Shown piece after piece: positions 16,758-24,527 of a stretch of 30,097 bases of DNA. The translations under genes and the position numbers were made by a program. The stretch comes from an uncultured Prevotella sp. (lineage in GTDB: Bacteria; Bacteroidota; Bacteroidia; Bacteroidales; Bacteroidaceae). A model generated the notes under the pieces. That model did not search any database and was not told the origin of the DNA. It saw nothing but the letters and a program-made list of their open reading frames with translations. Location of the stretch: the NCBI GenBank assembly GCA_927910885.1, contig CAKMOD010000151.1, positions 1 through 30,097 on the forward strand, given 5' to 3'. How positions within the stretch are numbered: the first letter of the stretch is position 1; each line of letters opens with the position of its first letter.

Positions 16758-18026
16758 ATGGGACAATTCATAACAATAAGTATTGTGGTATTCCTTATCA
16801 CCATCCTTGTGTTGGTGATTCTCCTGCTTGTGTCTAAGAAGTATCTCAGTCCAAGCGGAAAGGTAAAGATAACAATTAACGGTGATAAGGAGATGACCGT
16901 TGATCAGGGTAGCTCAGTTCTGTCTACGCTGAATGAGAACGGTGTGTTCCTCCCTTCTGCTTGTGGTGGTAAGGGTAGCTGTGGCCAGTGTAAGTTGCAG
17001 GTAGTAGAAGGTGGCGGTGAGATTCTCGATTCAGAGCGTCCTCACTTTAGCCGTAAGGATGTTAAAGATCATTGGCGTCTCGGATGTCAATGTAAGGTGA
17101 AGGGTGATATGTCACTCAAGGTTCCTGAGTCTGTTATGGGCGTTAAGGAGTGGGAGTGTACTGTTATCTCTAATAAGAATGTGTCAAGTTTTATCAAGGA
17201 GTTCAAGGTTGCCTTGCCTCCTGGTGAGCACATGGACTTCGTTCCTGGTTCTTACGCACAGATTTCTATTCCAGCTTACGACTGCATCGACTATGATAAG
17301 GACTTCGATAAGAATGATATTGGTGAGGACTACCTCGGTCCTTGGAAGCAGTTTAACCTCCTTTCTCTGAAGGGAAAGAACCCTGAACCAACTGTTCGTG
17401 CTTATTCTATGGCGAACTATCCAGCAGAGGGTGATATCATCACACTGACTGTTCGTATTGCAACACCTCCATTCCTACCACGTCCGCAGGTTGGTTTCCA
17501 GAACGTACCAACTGGTATCGGCTCTACTTACATATTCTCTCTCAAAGAGGGTGATAAGGTGATGATGAGCGGTCCTTATGGCGACTTCCATCCTAACTTC
17601 ACTTCTGGTAAGGAGATGATTTGGATTGGTGGTGGTGCTGGTATGGCTCCTTTGCGTGCTCAGATTATGCACATGACGAAGACCCTCCATACTCGCGATC
17701 GTGAGATGCACTTCTTCTATGGTGCGCGTTCACTCAGTGAGGCATTCTTCCTTGAAGACTTCTGGGAGCTTGAGAAGGAATATCCTAACTTCCATTTCCA
17801 CCTCTCTCTTGACCGTCCAGACCCTAAGGCTGATGAGGCTGGCGTGAAGTATTACACTGGTTTTGCTGTAAACTGCATCCGTGATGAGTATCTTCAGCAG
17901 CACGAGGCACCAGAGGATTGTGAGTACTATCTCTGTGGACCTCCAATGCTCATCAAGACAGTTACTGATTATCTTGACAGCATCGGTGTTGATCAGGATG
18001 CAATCATGTACGATAACTTTGGATAA
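16758..18026 (+). CDS. nqrF: Na+-translocating NADH:quinone reductase subunit F
   Basis: A 422-residue NADH-oxidising entry subunit. An N-terminal membrane anchor (about 4-25) is followed by a ferredoxin-type 2Fe-2S domain with Cys69, Cys75 and Cys78 in ACGGKGSCGQCKL and a fourth ligand at about 110. Then comes a ferredoxin-reductase-like FAD domain with RAYSMANYP at about 214-222, and an NADH domain with GGGAGMAPLRAQ at about 291-302 and YLCGPPML near the end. Every cofactor motif is intact. It is the last gene of the operon and is followed by an intrinsic terminator at 18046. Confidence 0.97.
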   Translation: MGQFITISIVVFLITILVLVILLLVSKKYLSPSGKVKITINGDKEMTVDQGSSVLSTLNENGVFLPSACGGKGSCGQCKLQVVEGGGEILDSERPHFSRKDVKDHWRLGCQCKVKGDMSLKVPESVMGVKEWECTVISNKNVSSFIKEFKVALPPGEHMDFVPGSYAQISIPAYDCIDYDKDFDKNDIGEDYLGPWKQFNLLSLKGKNPEPTVRAYSMANYPAEGDIITLTVRIATPPFLPRPQVGFQNVPTGIGSTYIFSLKEGDKVMMSGPYGDFHPNFTSGKEMIWIGGGAGMAPLRAQIMHMTKTLHTRDREMHFFYGARSLSEAFFLEDFWELEKEYPNFHFHLSLDRPDPKADEAGVKYYTGFAVNCIRDEYLQQHEAPEDCEYYLCGPPMLIKTVTDYLDSIGVDQDAIMYDNFG

Positions 18027-18045
18027 TTCAATATCCTACTTACAT

Positions 18046-18080
18046 AAAGCGAGGAACCTTATTGGACTCCTCGCTTTTTT
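18046..18080 (+). terminator. Intrinsic terminator of the nqr operon
   Basis: AAAGCGAGGA (18046-18055) pairs perfectly with TCCTCGCTTT (18068-18077) around a 12-base loop and is followed by more T. It begins 20 bases after the nqrF stop. Confidence 0.9.
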
Positions 18081-18360
18081 ATAGGGTAGAAAAGTAAAAA
18101 GTTATTTGGAAGGGTAAAAGGGTACAAGAGAGTAACATAATTATTAGAATATATGACATTGCGAAACGAATCAATGATAGCAAAATGTTCCCAAGTATAT
18201 AAAATATAGAACAACTTTCCCAACGCAATGAAGATATATAACTGATGAGTAAATATAGATTTATATTCGTTGATGGACTACATTGGCAAATCTATATAAA
18301 ATAGTGAAGTTCTGCTACCTGTTATTAATGATACAAATAGCAGACTTTGACTATATATGC
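18081..18360. other. Intergenic stretch between the nqr terminator and the abi gene
   Basis: No credible gene. It contains a purine-rich segment (AGGGTAAAAGGGTACAAGAG) and an inverted repeat TATAGATTT (18254-18262) / AAATCTATA (18288-18296) with a 25-base loop, possibly a weak terminator for the converging abi gene. Confidence 0.4.
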
Positions 18361-19263
18361 TTATCTCCAAAGTGGTTCGCTTTCCCATCCTTGTGGGAAG
18401 CCAAGTGCATTCAAATCTATCTCAGGATAATTCGCAAAAAGCGTCTTTATCTTTTGGAACAAATCATTGTTTGGAGAGATGATATTCAAGAAATATTTGA
18501 TGATACATATATTATAGTATACACGAAGTGAATCCGTTTGAAGTGTAATCCATGGATGAGTTATCTTTTTAGGGGACATTGGACGGATTGTATTTTGCTT
18601 GTTCCACATACGTGAGTGGTGGCAACATGTATTTCTTGTTAGAGTTACAATGGTCAACCAAGATTCGAAAGGTGCTATTTGTAGTCCAAATGATTGGGAG
18701 ATCTTTTTCTTGATTTTCTTGTCCTTGATGTTGTTGTATATGTTTGTGATGATTCCAAATGGAAGTACCTCTGAAAGAATCCATGCTGGTGGGTATGGGT
18801 CAGAATATGTTTTCTTAAAATGAATGATGAAGTCCTCTTTTGATTTGTAAAGCTCCTGATTTATTAAGTTCATTGTTTTATGAAACTTAGCCGAGTTGAC
18901 AAAGTTTGTAGAATCTGTCATCCAGAAAGGATTTCCTGTAATAGAACTGCCTATGTTGACAATTGCACTGCGAACAGCAACTTCTATCTTTTCAAGTTCG
19001 TTGAATAGCAAAAGACGTAACTTCTTGTCAAACCGATATAGCATCATTACTTTGCTAAATGTTGCACCTCGTTTGTACAAATGATGTTCTTTTGGTATCT
19101 CAAGCAATGGGTGCATATAAGCAGACAGACGATAATAACCGATATGCTCTAAGTAGTGTTCTGCCTTCAAAGCATCGGGAATATAAAGACCTCTTAATTG
19201 TAGTAAAGAAACAAGGTCGTGGGGTGATGTATAGCTTTTGCCGAAAGGTATTGTGTTTGTCAT
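18361..19263 (-). CDS. Abi family protein (Abi_2, AbiD/AbiF-like HEPN)
   Basis: A 300-residue protein of the Abi_2 family, associated with abortive phage infection. The N-terminal signature is clear: YTSPHDLVSLLQLRGLYI followed by AEHYLEHIGYYRLSAYMHPL. The stretch YRFDKKLRLLLFNELEKIEV (about 76-95) is also typical. R210-N-T-C-C-H215 gives the Rx4H motif of HEPN ribonucleases, so RNA cleavage during infection is a reasonable inference. There is no membrane segment or signal peptide. The gene stands alone on the minus strand, with a good promoter at 19328-19358 and a leader of about 57 bases that can form a hairpin ending in a T run; that leader may be a regulatory or antitoxin RNA. The neighbouring nqr operon is unrelated. 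Confidence 0.9.
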   Translation of the reverse strand: MTNTIPFGKSYTSPHDLVSLLQLRGLYIPDALKAEHYLEHIGYYRLSAYMHPLLEIPKEHHLYKRGATFSKVMMLYRFDKKLRLLLFNELEKIEVAVRSAIVNIGSSITGNPFWMTDSTNFVNSAKFHKTMNLINQELYKSKEDFIIHFKKTYSDPYPPAWILSEVLPFGIITNIYNNIKDKKIKKKISQSFGLQIAPFESWLTIVTLTRNTCCHHSRMWNKQNTIRPMSPKKITHPWITLQTDSLRVYYNICIIKYFLNIISPNNDLFQKIKTLFANYPEIDLNALGFPQGWESEPLWR

Positions 19264-19270
19264 ATAATAT

Positions 19271-19321
19271 TAAAAAACGACCCGCACATTTGAGCATCGT
19301 TGAGAGGCTTGGCGGGTTCTA
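19271..19321 (-). ncRNA. Putative structured leader RNA / small RNA of the abi gene
   Basis: The minus strand reads ACCCGC (19317-19312), 26 loop bases including CCTCTCAACGATGCTCAAAT, then GCGGGT (19285-19280), CG, and a run of six T (19277-19272), just before the abi ATG. The predicted transcription start at about 19321 would make this almost the entire leader. The stem plus T run looks like a terminator, so a free RNA of about 50 bases could be made. Structured RNAs next to Abi_2 genes have been described (AbiF-type RNA); identity with that family is untested. Confidence 0.5.
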
Positions 19322-19327
19322 GCATCG

Positions 19328-19358
19328 CAAATGTACAAATATTAGTTGGATAATACAA
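19328..19358 (-). promoter_or_regulatory. Promoter of the abi gene
   Basis: On the minus strand TTG (19358-19356), a 20-base spacer and TACATTTG (19335-19328) match the Bacteroidota -33/-7 pattern (TTTG, about 20 bases, TAnnTTTG). It is the best promoter match in the window. Confidence 0.65.
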
Positions 19359-19437
19359 GCTTTTAGGAAAAAAGATGTTAGGAAACAACATAAAAACAAT
19401 ATTTTCTGAAACATTGTGGTCTAATGACCATTTGGGT

Positions 19438-19686
19438 TTATCTTTCTTTAGTTCCGCTATTAGGCTGACAAGACATTATACTCGATGGCAATTTCGTTAT
19501 TTTAAACTTGTTGCCTTCGATAATTTCTATGATACCCTTTTCTTCAAGAACCAATAAATAATCTTTTAAGAGACTCTGAACATCTCTATTGTTTGTAAAG
19601 TCTTCTACAGACCAAATGCTACCCAAATTTCTATAGAAAAACTCCAGTTTGTTTAGAAACTCCTTTTTTATTTTATTTTTTTTCAT
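19438..19686 (-). CDS. Small hypothetical protein, possible winged-helix
   Basis: An 82-residue reading frame starting ATG at 19684-19686, overlapping the preceding small frame by ATGA (TGA stop 19683-19685). The N-terminus is lysine-rich; the middle (DVQSLLKDYLLVLEEKGII, then GNKFKITKLP) looks like a helix and a beta wing. I recognise no family. The ATGA overlap suggests a coupled pair such as toxin tail with immunity or antitoxin, but this is inference. Confidence 0.45.
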   Translation of the reverse strand: MKKNKIKKEFLNKLEFFYRNLGSIWSVEDFTNNRDVQSLLKDYLLVLEEKGIIEIIEGNKFKITKLPSSIMSCQPNSGTKER

Positions 19687-19868
19687 AAATATCTGTGACT
19701 AAATTGAATTATCTCCCCAGTTTTCAAATTAATTAGTCGGTCAATTTTTATTTGGCTATTAGTTATAAATTGTGAACCACGTCCTTCCATTTTTTGACCT
19801 TTTATTTCTGGAAAACTTTTACATAAGACTTCTTTATATTCTGTAGCTATGTATTTACCATTAACCAA
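19683..19868 (-). CDS. Small hypothetical protein or toxin C-terminal remnant
   Basis: A frame of about 61 residues with only a TTG start (19866-19868) and a stop two codons upstream. The sequence (GKYIATEYKEVLCKSFPEI, then SQIKIDRLINLKTGEIIQF) is protein-like and resembles the end of a larger polymorphic-toxin or effector domain rather than a whole protein, so it may be a remnant. The ATGA overlap with the next gene supports past co-translation. Neither product is identified. Confidence 0.35.
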   Translation of the reverse strand: MVNGKYIATEYKEVLCKSFPEIKGQKMEGRGSQFITNSQIKIDRLINLKTGEIIQFSHRYL

Positions 19869-20077
19869 AAATTCTTATCTTCGTATTTATTAAAACTGAA
19901 TATTCCTCTTTATCAAAGCTGAATTTTCTTTTAAGGCAAAGATAATTAATTTTATTTATATAGCCCGATAATAGTAGCAAAACTGTAATAAGTCCCTATT
20001 GTTCCTATGTATTATTCTTGTTTAGTGTTTAGACTCTGTAAAGAAAATTCGTTAGATGTAAAATTGTTGATGCTCTT
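19869..20077. other. Intergenic stretch without a recognised gene
   Basis: AT-rich. The minus strand has TATCTTTG (19937-19944), matching the -7 consensus about 70 bases before the small TTG-started frame, but without a -33 TTG. Nothing else is recognisable. Confidence 0.3.
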
Positions 20078-20290
20078 TTGGCTTCGAAAAGATGCCTAAT
20101 TGGCTTGCAAAAGATGCTCTTTAAGACCCTTACTAACGCCCTTTTGAAGGCTAATTAAGCACCTTTGAAAAGCAATTCAGTAAATTCGCTGATATGAAAT
20201 AACTTAGAAAGGCGTAAAAATCGTAGGTTTTCTGGCTCTTTACCTGACTTTTATTTATCTATTTTGTAATTATATTTCAAGATAGCAAAC
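20078..20290 (+). repeat. Intergenic direct repeat, copy 1
   Basis: This stretch matches 24528-24717 over its whole length, from TTGGCTTCGAAAAGATGCC to TTTGTAATTATATTTCAAGATAGC. Copy 1 has an extra segment of about 23 bases (TAATTGGCTTGCAAAAGATG and following) that repeats the element's own first bases. Both copies lie in the same orientation and just downstream of a minus-strand T6SS gene. Confidence 0.85.
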
Positions 20291-20325
20291 ATTAAGATTT
20301 AAAGTTCAGACATCAATGGTTAAGT

Positions 20326-20661
20326 TTAAAAACCAGTATTACTTCCTGTATCAGCGAATGATATTCTTTCTCCTTTAGCACATATACAGAATGACTGCTC
20401 CGTCAGTTTTTTCATCCCATTGATACTGTCTTTCTTTGTTGTTTGCTGCCAACCTTGTGGCTGGGGAGTACACGGAGGATTCGGGGAACTACATTTGCAA
20501 ACTCCAAGACTTGGGATATTAATTAAACCAATTTCATCTTCCTCCGTCGCTACGAATGCTCCTAAAATACTTTGGAAACTTTGACTAAGAACTGTCAACT
20601 TAGCTTGTCCAGTTCCTAAAGTACAACACATAATAGCGCCACCAGTTACGATTTTTACCAT
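20326..20661 (-). CDS. PAAR-like protein (DUF4280)
   Basis: A 111-residue DUF4280 PAAR-like protein, thought to form a sharp tip on a VgrG spike. Its signature runs from TGGAIMCCTLGTG, through NIPSLGVCKCSSPNPPCTP (about 48-66) and GWQQTTKKDSING, to the final SFCICAKGERISF. Cysteines are spaced as in the family. It is close to full length for a bare DUF4280 protein and carries no extra toxin domain. It lies downstream of the lipoprotein at 20729 and upstream of repeat copy 1. At the DNA level it is nearly identical over the middle (20425-20525) to the truncated copy at 22219-22482. Confidence 0.8.
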   Translation of the reverse strand: MVKIVTGGAIMCCTLGTGQAKLTVLSQSFQSILGAFVATEEDEIGLINIPSLGVCKCSSPNPPCTPQPQGWQQTTKKDSINGMKKLTEQSFCICAKGERISFADTGSNTGF

Positions 20662-20728
20662 TCTACTTTATTATAGGTTTTGTATCCTTCTTCTAATCTT
20701 CTGTTAATTTTATCATTATTTGAATTTA

Positions 20729-21355
20729 TTATTCTCTCACCTCATTTATTTCCTTTGATATAACTTTACCAGTAAGAGCATTTATTTTTATAGAAAATAC
20801 TTCTGTACTATCAGATCTCCATGTAATATACCAAATTGGAAGATTAACTTCTTCATCAATATAACGATTCACTTCAACATCTTTATCAAACAAATTCAAC
20901 TTTAATTCTTCCGTTATAAATCTTTCAACTTTCTCCCATGGATAGTTTTTATAAGGAAAATCTTTGTCTATCGTTTCTATTAAATAGCCATCTTCATTGT
21001 ATAGCTTCCAAATACCAATACTAAATTTATTATAATAGTATTGTCCGATTTTTTTGAGTGTCTTAGTTTTATTATAGAATTCTTTGTAAGAACCGTATAA
21101 TTCGTTATCTTTCCTTGCATATTCAACAAACTCAGAGCCATTATCTCCTCCAAACTGACGTACTTTCCCTCGTAAGTAATCTTCAAAAACATACTCACTT
21201 CCTTGTCTTTGTGTGTAATATGTCCATGAATCAAATTTCTCGGTTGTTCTTTCTATTTTCTTATTCTTTTTAAAATCATTGCTACCTGTGTTCTGTGCTT
21301 TGCAACTGCTTATTATCATAAGCATTGCCAGTGAAATCATTATTTGTCTTACCAT
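20729..21355 (-). CDS. Small lipoprotein A, putative T6SS immunity protein
   Basis: A 208-residue protein with an SPII signal (MVRQIMISLAMLMIISSCKAQ, lipid-carrying Cys at 18), so probably anchored in the periplasm. It is a paralogue of lipoprotein B (21599-22216), sharing ERTTEKFD, YLRGKVRQFGG, the block GIWKLYNEDGYLIE and NYPWEKVE. Lipoproteins C and D share TTERFD and GIWREYDNQGNLIKE, so all four belong to one family. GxWxxYxxxGxLI resembles a single MORN-like strand pair. The family name is unknown to me. Position among DUF4280 genes and downstream of a vgrG/lipase operon suggests periplasmic immunity against T6SS effectors; this is inference. Confidence 0.75.
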   Translation of the reverse strand: MVRQIMISLAMLMIISSCKAQNTGSNDFKKNKKIERTTEKFDSWTYYTQRQGSEYVFEDYLRGKVRQFGGDNGSEFVEYARKDNELYGSYKEFYNKTKTLKKIGQYYYNKFSIGIWKLYNEDGYLIETIDKDFPYKNYPWEKVERFITEELKLNLFDKDVEVNRYIDEEVNLPIWYITWRSDSTEVFSIKINALTGKVISKEINEVRE

Positions 21356-21598
21356 CTATTTATTACCTTTTCGTTATAGTCTGCTCTATTTTTGTTTTTT
21401 CCCTTTTTCTGTGCTATTATCGGTAAGTTCTTATGAAGAAGATGCCATTGGGACTGCCATGTAGCCACTACCGGTATTGGGGTTTCATACACATCTGAAT
21501 AATCCATATGTACAGGTTGAATCATCAAGCCCTAAAGGCAGCACTGTTATTTTCTTGAAACAACTTCTTTACAATAAGATGCTGTAAACTTTTCCGTT
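21356..21598. other. Degenerate coding remains between lipoproteins B and A
   Basis: All three minus-strand frames hold protein-like scraps, e.g. TEKFTASYCKEVVSRK, VLPLGLDDSTCTYGLF and a 58-codon frame (21349-21525) that ends inside the start of lipoprotein A. No single frame is convincing. The segment looks like a decayed gene or the leftovers of a recombination event. Confidence 0.35.
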
Positions 21599-22216
21599 CT
21601 ATTTCTCTATTTCTCCTTCTACTTGATTAATTATCTTGCCAGTATCAGCATTTATTTTAATTGTATAAACCTTAATGCCAACTTGCCACCGAATTCGCCA
21701 TATAGGGATTTTACTATGTTTGCTCACATAACGATGGATAACGACTTTCTTATCAAATAAATCCAGCTTCAATTCTTCTTTGACAAATTTCTCCACCTTT
21801 TCCCATGGGTAGTTCTTATAAGGGGCATCTTGGTCGTATTCATCTATTAAATAACCATTCTCATCATACTCTTTCCAAATACCACAATCAAAATCATTAT
21901 AATAATATTTTCCTACTAATTTAAGAGTTGCTGTTCTATTGTAATACTCCTTATAAGTACCAAACAAATCTTTCTCTTTTTTAGAATATTCTATATAATT
22001 AGAGCCATTGTTGCCCCCAAACTGCCTCACTTTACCTCGCAAGTAATGCTCAAATTGATATTCAAGTCCTTGCCTTTCCATATAATAGGTAGATGTATCA
22101 AATTTCTCGGTTGTCCTTTCCAAAGTTTTGTTCTGTTTGATATTATTATTACCTTGTGCCTTACAGCTACTTATTACCGCAAGTAATGTAAGTAATGTAA
22201 TTATTCGTCTTATCAT
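21599..22216 (-). CDS. Small lipoprotein B, paralogue of lipoprotein A
   Basis: A 205-residue protein with signal and lipobox MIRRIITLLTLLAVISSCKAQ. It aligns with lipoprotein A along its whole length (ERTTEKFD, YLRGKVRQFGGNNGS, GIWKEYDENGYLIDE, YKNYPWEKVEKFVKEELKL, then KINADTGKI). It starts 2 bases after the stop of the truncated DUF4280 gene, so the two are probably translated together. Role is likely the same as for lipoprotein A: a periplasmic immunity-type protein. Differences concentrate in the C-terminal third, a possible binding surface. Confidence 0.75.
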   Translation of the reverse strand: MIRRIITLLTLLAVISSCKAQGNNNIKQNKTLERTTEKFDTSTYYMERQGLEYQFEHYLRGKVRQFGGNNGSNYIEYSKKEKDLFGTYKEYYNRTATLKLVGKYYYNDFDCGIWKEYDENGYLIDEYDQDAPYKNYPWEKVEKFVKEELKLDLFDKKVVIHRYVSKHSKIPIWRIRWQVGIKVYTIKINADTGKIINQVEGEIEK

Positions 22217-22218
22217 TT

Positions 22219-22482
22219 TTATAATTTTATTATCAATTCATTGATACTGTCTTTCTGAGTAGTTTGCTGCCAGCCTTGTGGCTGGGGAGTACAAGGAAGA
22301 TTCGGGGAACTACATTTGCAAACTCCCAAACTTGGGATATTTACCATCCTTTTATTATCACCTTCTGTACCAACAAGAGCATCAGCTATCCTACGGAATG
22401 TTTGACTCGTCACAGTTAGGTTGGGTTTCTCTGTGCCAAGGGTACAATACATTGTTGCTCCGTGAGTTATAATTTTAGACAT
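22219..22482 (-). CDS. Truncated PAAR-like protein (DUF4280)
   Basis: An 87-residue frame matching the 111-residue DUF4280 protein at 20326-20661 up to TTQKDSIN, then ending in ELIIKL and a stop. The missing tail (about 25 residues in the paralogue, containing SFCICAKGERIS) holds conserved cysteines, so the protein may no longer fold as a tip. It is the upstream partner of lipoprotein B, which starts 2 bases later, and follows the frameshift-corrected stop of lipoprotein C by 27 bases. It may survive as a translational leader. Confidence 0.65.
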   Translation of the reverse strand: MSKIITHGATMYCTLGTEKPNLTVTSQTFRRIADALVGTEGDNKRMVNIPSLGVCKCSSPNLPCTPQPQGWQQTTQKDSINELIIKL

Positions 22483-22509
22483 AAACTCTGTTTAGTTCAT
22501 TCAACCTTT

Positions 22510-23192
22510 TTATTCTATGGCTTGCAATATCTCTTTGCTGAGTAGTTCTCCATTCTTGGCATTCCATGTATAAGTTATATCACCTCCTTTATCGGTTATG
22601 GTAATCGTCCAAAGAACAGAATCTTTTCAAATTTAACATTGGGCGCACTTATCTTGCCAAAACTTATGCGAATACTTGGCGCATCCCCTTGTTTCACGAA
22701 TCTCTCCTGACCTTTTCCCGTTTTCCTGTCTATATACCCCTCATGCTCAAGCCAGCGCTGGATATTTATAGGTTTCAGGCGCAGCTTCTCAAACTTCTTG
22801 TCCTCATCGGTTTCTTTTATAAGGTTGCCTTGATTGTCATACTCGCGCCAAATGCCAATATCGATAGATGAACAGAAAAAGCGTTTTCCCGACTCCATGA
22901 GAACTCCGTTTTTATGGAATATTCTTACTTCCTTGTAGTAAGTAAAAGGAGGAATTGTTACCAAAGCATCATAATCCTTATCAAAATACACCTTAACCTG
23001 TGTACTATCTCTATCCACATAAATGGCAAAGCTATTGTCTCCATCTTTACCATTTACTTCCTTGATTTTGTTTTTATAATATTGTACATCGAATCTTTCA
23101 GTTGTCTTCATTGTTGTTGCCTCCTTGTCTTTTTGCGCATTGCAGCAAGTACAGTACAACGCAGTTAGTAATATTAGAATGAGATGTTTCAT
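22510..23192 (-). pseudogene. Lipoprotein C gene with a C-terminal frameshift
   Basis: The open frame (22596-23192, 198 residues) starts with a lipobox-type signal (MKHLILILLTALYCTCCNAQ) and shares with lipoprotein D TTERFDVQYYK and then GIWREYDNQGNLIKETDEDKK through GYIDRKTGKGQ. It ends abnormally in KILFFGRLP. From about 22625 another frame reads DSVLWTITITDKGGDITYTW and NAKNGELLSKEI to a TAA at 22510-22512, matching the end of lipoprotein D (WSIDITEHG and FNAETGEYLGK). One inserted base near 22615-22625 restores about 227 residues, close to the 225 of D. The site is only an A4, so simple homopolymer error is less likely than elsewhere in the window. Confidence 0.75.
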
Positions 23193-23246
23193 ACTTTTAT
23201 TCTTGTCATTATCTATTTATAGTTCTAAGGTTAAGGAGGCTATACC

Positions 23247-23924
23247 TTATTCATATACGACCTGTGTTGTCTTTCCCAAGTATTCACCCGTTTCCGCATT
23301 GAAGCTATTGGTAGTGCACATTCCGTGTTCTGTAATATCTATAGACCAACCCGCAGGGGTAGTCTTTGACCCTTCAGCACGAGTCGACAGCCAAAAGTAG
23401 ATGTCAATATTAGGCTCATCGCCCTCTTTCAAGAATTTCTCCTGCCCCTTTCCTGTTTTCCTGTCTATATACCCCTCATGCTCAAGCCAGCGCAGAATAT
23501 TTATCGGTTTCAGGCGCAGCTTCTCAAACTTCTTGTCCTCATCGGTTTCTTTTATAAGGTTACCCTGATTGTCATACTCTCGCCAAATACCAATTTTGAC
23601 ACTTGAATGGCAAAGGAATTTCCCTTTGGATTTAATAATACAATTCTTATAATAGTTCCTAACGATCATTTCATAAGTAAATGGCTTAATTTCTTGTAAG
23701 ACAAATCCATCATCGTTAAATGACACATAGGTCTCAGTACCATTCCTCTCTACATATTGAGCAGATGTAGCACCTTCATAGCTGTTTTTCTCTTTGATTA
23801 TACTTTTATAATATTGTACATCGAATCTTTCAGTTGTCTTCATTGTTGTTGTTTTCTTGTTCTTTTGTGCAACACATGACTGTGAAGCTATTAAGAGCAA
23901 TAAACACAAAGTATATAGTTTCAT
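23247..23924 (-). CDS. Small lipoprotein D, intact paralogue of lipoprotein C
   Basis: A 225-residue protein with an N-terminal signal (MKLYTLCLLLLIASQSCVAQ; lipobox SQSC, Cys17). The family block GIWREYDNQGNLIKETDEDKK and GYIDRKTGKGQ is nearly identical to lipoprotein C at both protein and DNA level (about 23455-23590 against 22735-22865), while the segment before it and the C-terminus diverge. This mosaic points to gene conversion. It is the most upstream intact member of the array and the reference for spotting the frameshift in C and the nonsense codons in the pseudogene at 23966. Function unknown; an immunity role is inferred from context. Confidence 0.75.
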   Translation of the reverse strand: MKLYTLCLLLLIASQSCVAQKNKKTTTMKTTERFDVQYYKSIIKEKNSYEGATSAQYVERNGTETYVSFNDDGFVLQEIKPFTYEMIVRNYYKNCIIKSKGKFLCHSSVKIGIWREYDNQGNLIKETDEDKKFEKLRLKPINILRWLEHEGYIDRKTGKGQEKFLKEGDEPNIDIYFWLSTRAEGSKTTPAGWSIDITEHGMCTTNSFNAETGEYLGKTTQVVYE

Positions 23925-23965
23925 TCTGTATCTTATTTAATATTTATCTTGTATATATAAAAGCA

Positions 23966-24245
23966 TTATTGTAGATTTAACGTCTTTCCATGATTGATAA
24001 GGTCTTTCGTTTCTGCATCTATAACAAAATACTCTGGACCATAAATTGTCACACGGCAGACATACCATTTCACATGACTACCTTTATTATGTGTGAAACT
24101 AATATGGAATGGTGGATTTGAGAAATCAATCTGCTCTCCCTTTCCCTTTCTTAAATCTATGCATCCTTATCTCTCCATTCATTGAAGTAAGTCTTTTGGT
24201 TTCATTCTTAACTTATCTGATAGTGTACCATTACTTTTTATATTG
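23966..24245 (-). pseudogene. Decayed fifth member of the lipoprotein C/D family
   Basis: The minus strand encodes KLRMKPKDLLQ, stop, ME R, stop, GCIDLRKGKGEQ, then FHISFTHNKGSHVKWYVCR and FVIDAETKDLINHGKTLNLQ to a TAA at 23966-23968. Aligned with lipoprotein D (KLRLKPINILRWLEHEGYIDRKTGKGQ, given here in two pieces by position 170-ish), Trp is replaced by TGA and Glu by TAA. The N-terminal half, with signal peptide, is gone. It is a clear nonsense-mutated remnant lying between lipoprotein D and repeat copy 2. Confidence 0.7.
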
Positions 24246-24527
24246 TAATTTGTAAATGGAATGTTGTTCTACTCTTAGATAGAAATGAATGATGTTATTT
24301 TTTGCTTCAGGATGTCAAATGTAGGAAGATAATTTCAGATACACAACAGAGAGACATAAAATATAATGGCTTTAACATTTTGTAATCAATCTCTCTCTGC
24401 CTAATATTCTTTTGTGAGTAGGTTGTTTTAATACATAGTGAAAGCAAAGATTGAACAATAAAGAACTTGTCTATGCGTAATGTGCTGTAAATATTTTTCT
24501 AACACCTAAAAATCTATTAATACTTAA
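24246..24527. other. Intergenic stretch without a recognised gene
   Basis: AT-rich; stops in all frames. It may contain the lost 5' half of the decayed lipoprotein gene, but nothing aligns convincingly by eye. Confidence 0.35.

Noticed and set aside
21349..21525. 58-codon frame before lipoprotein A
   Set aside because: Competing frames in the same stretch look equally coding-like; treated as degenerate remains.
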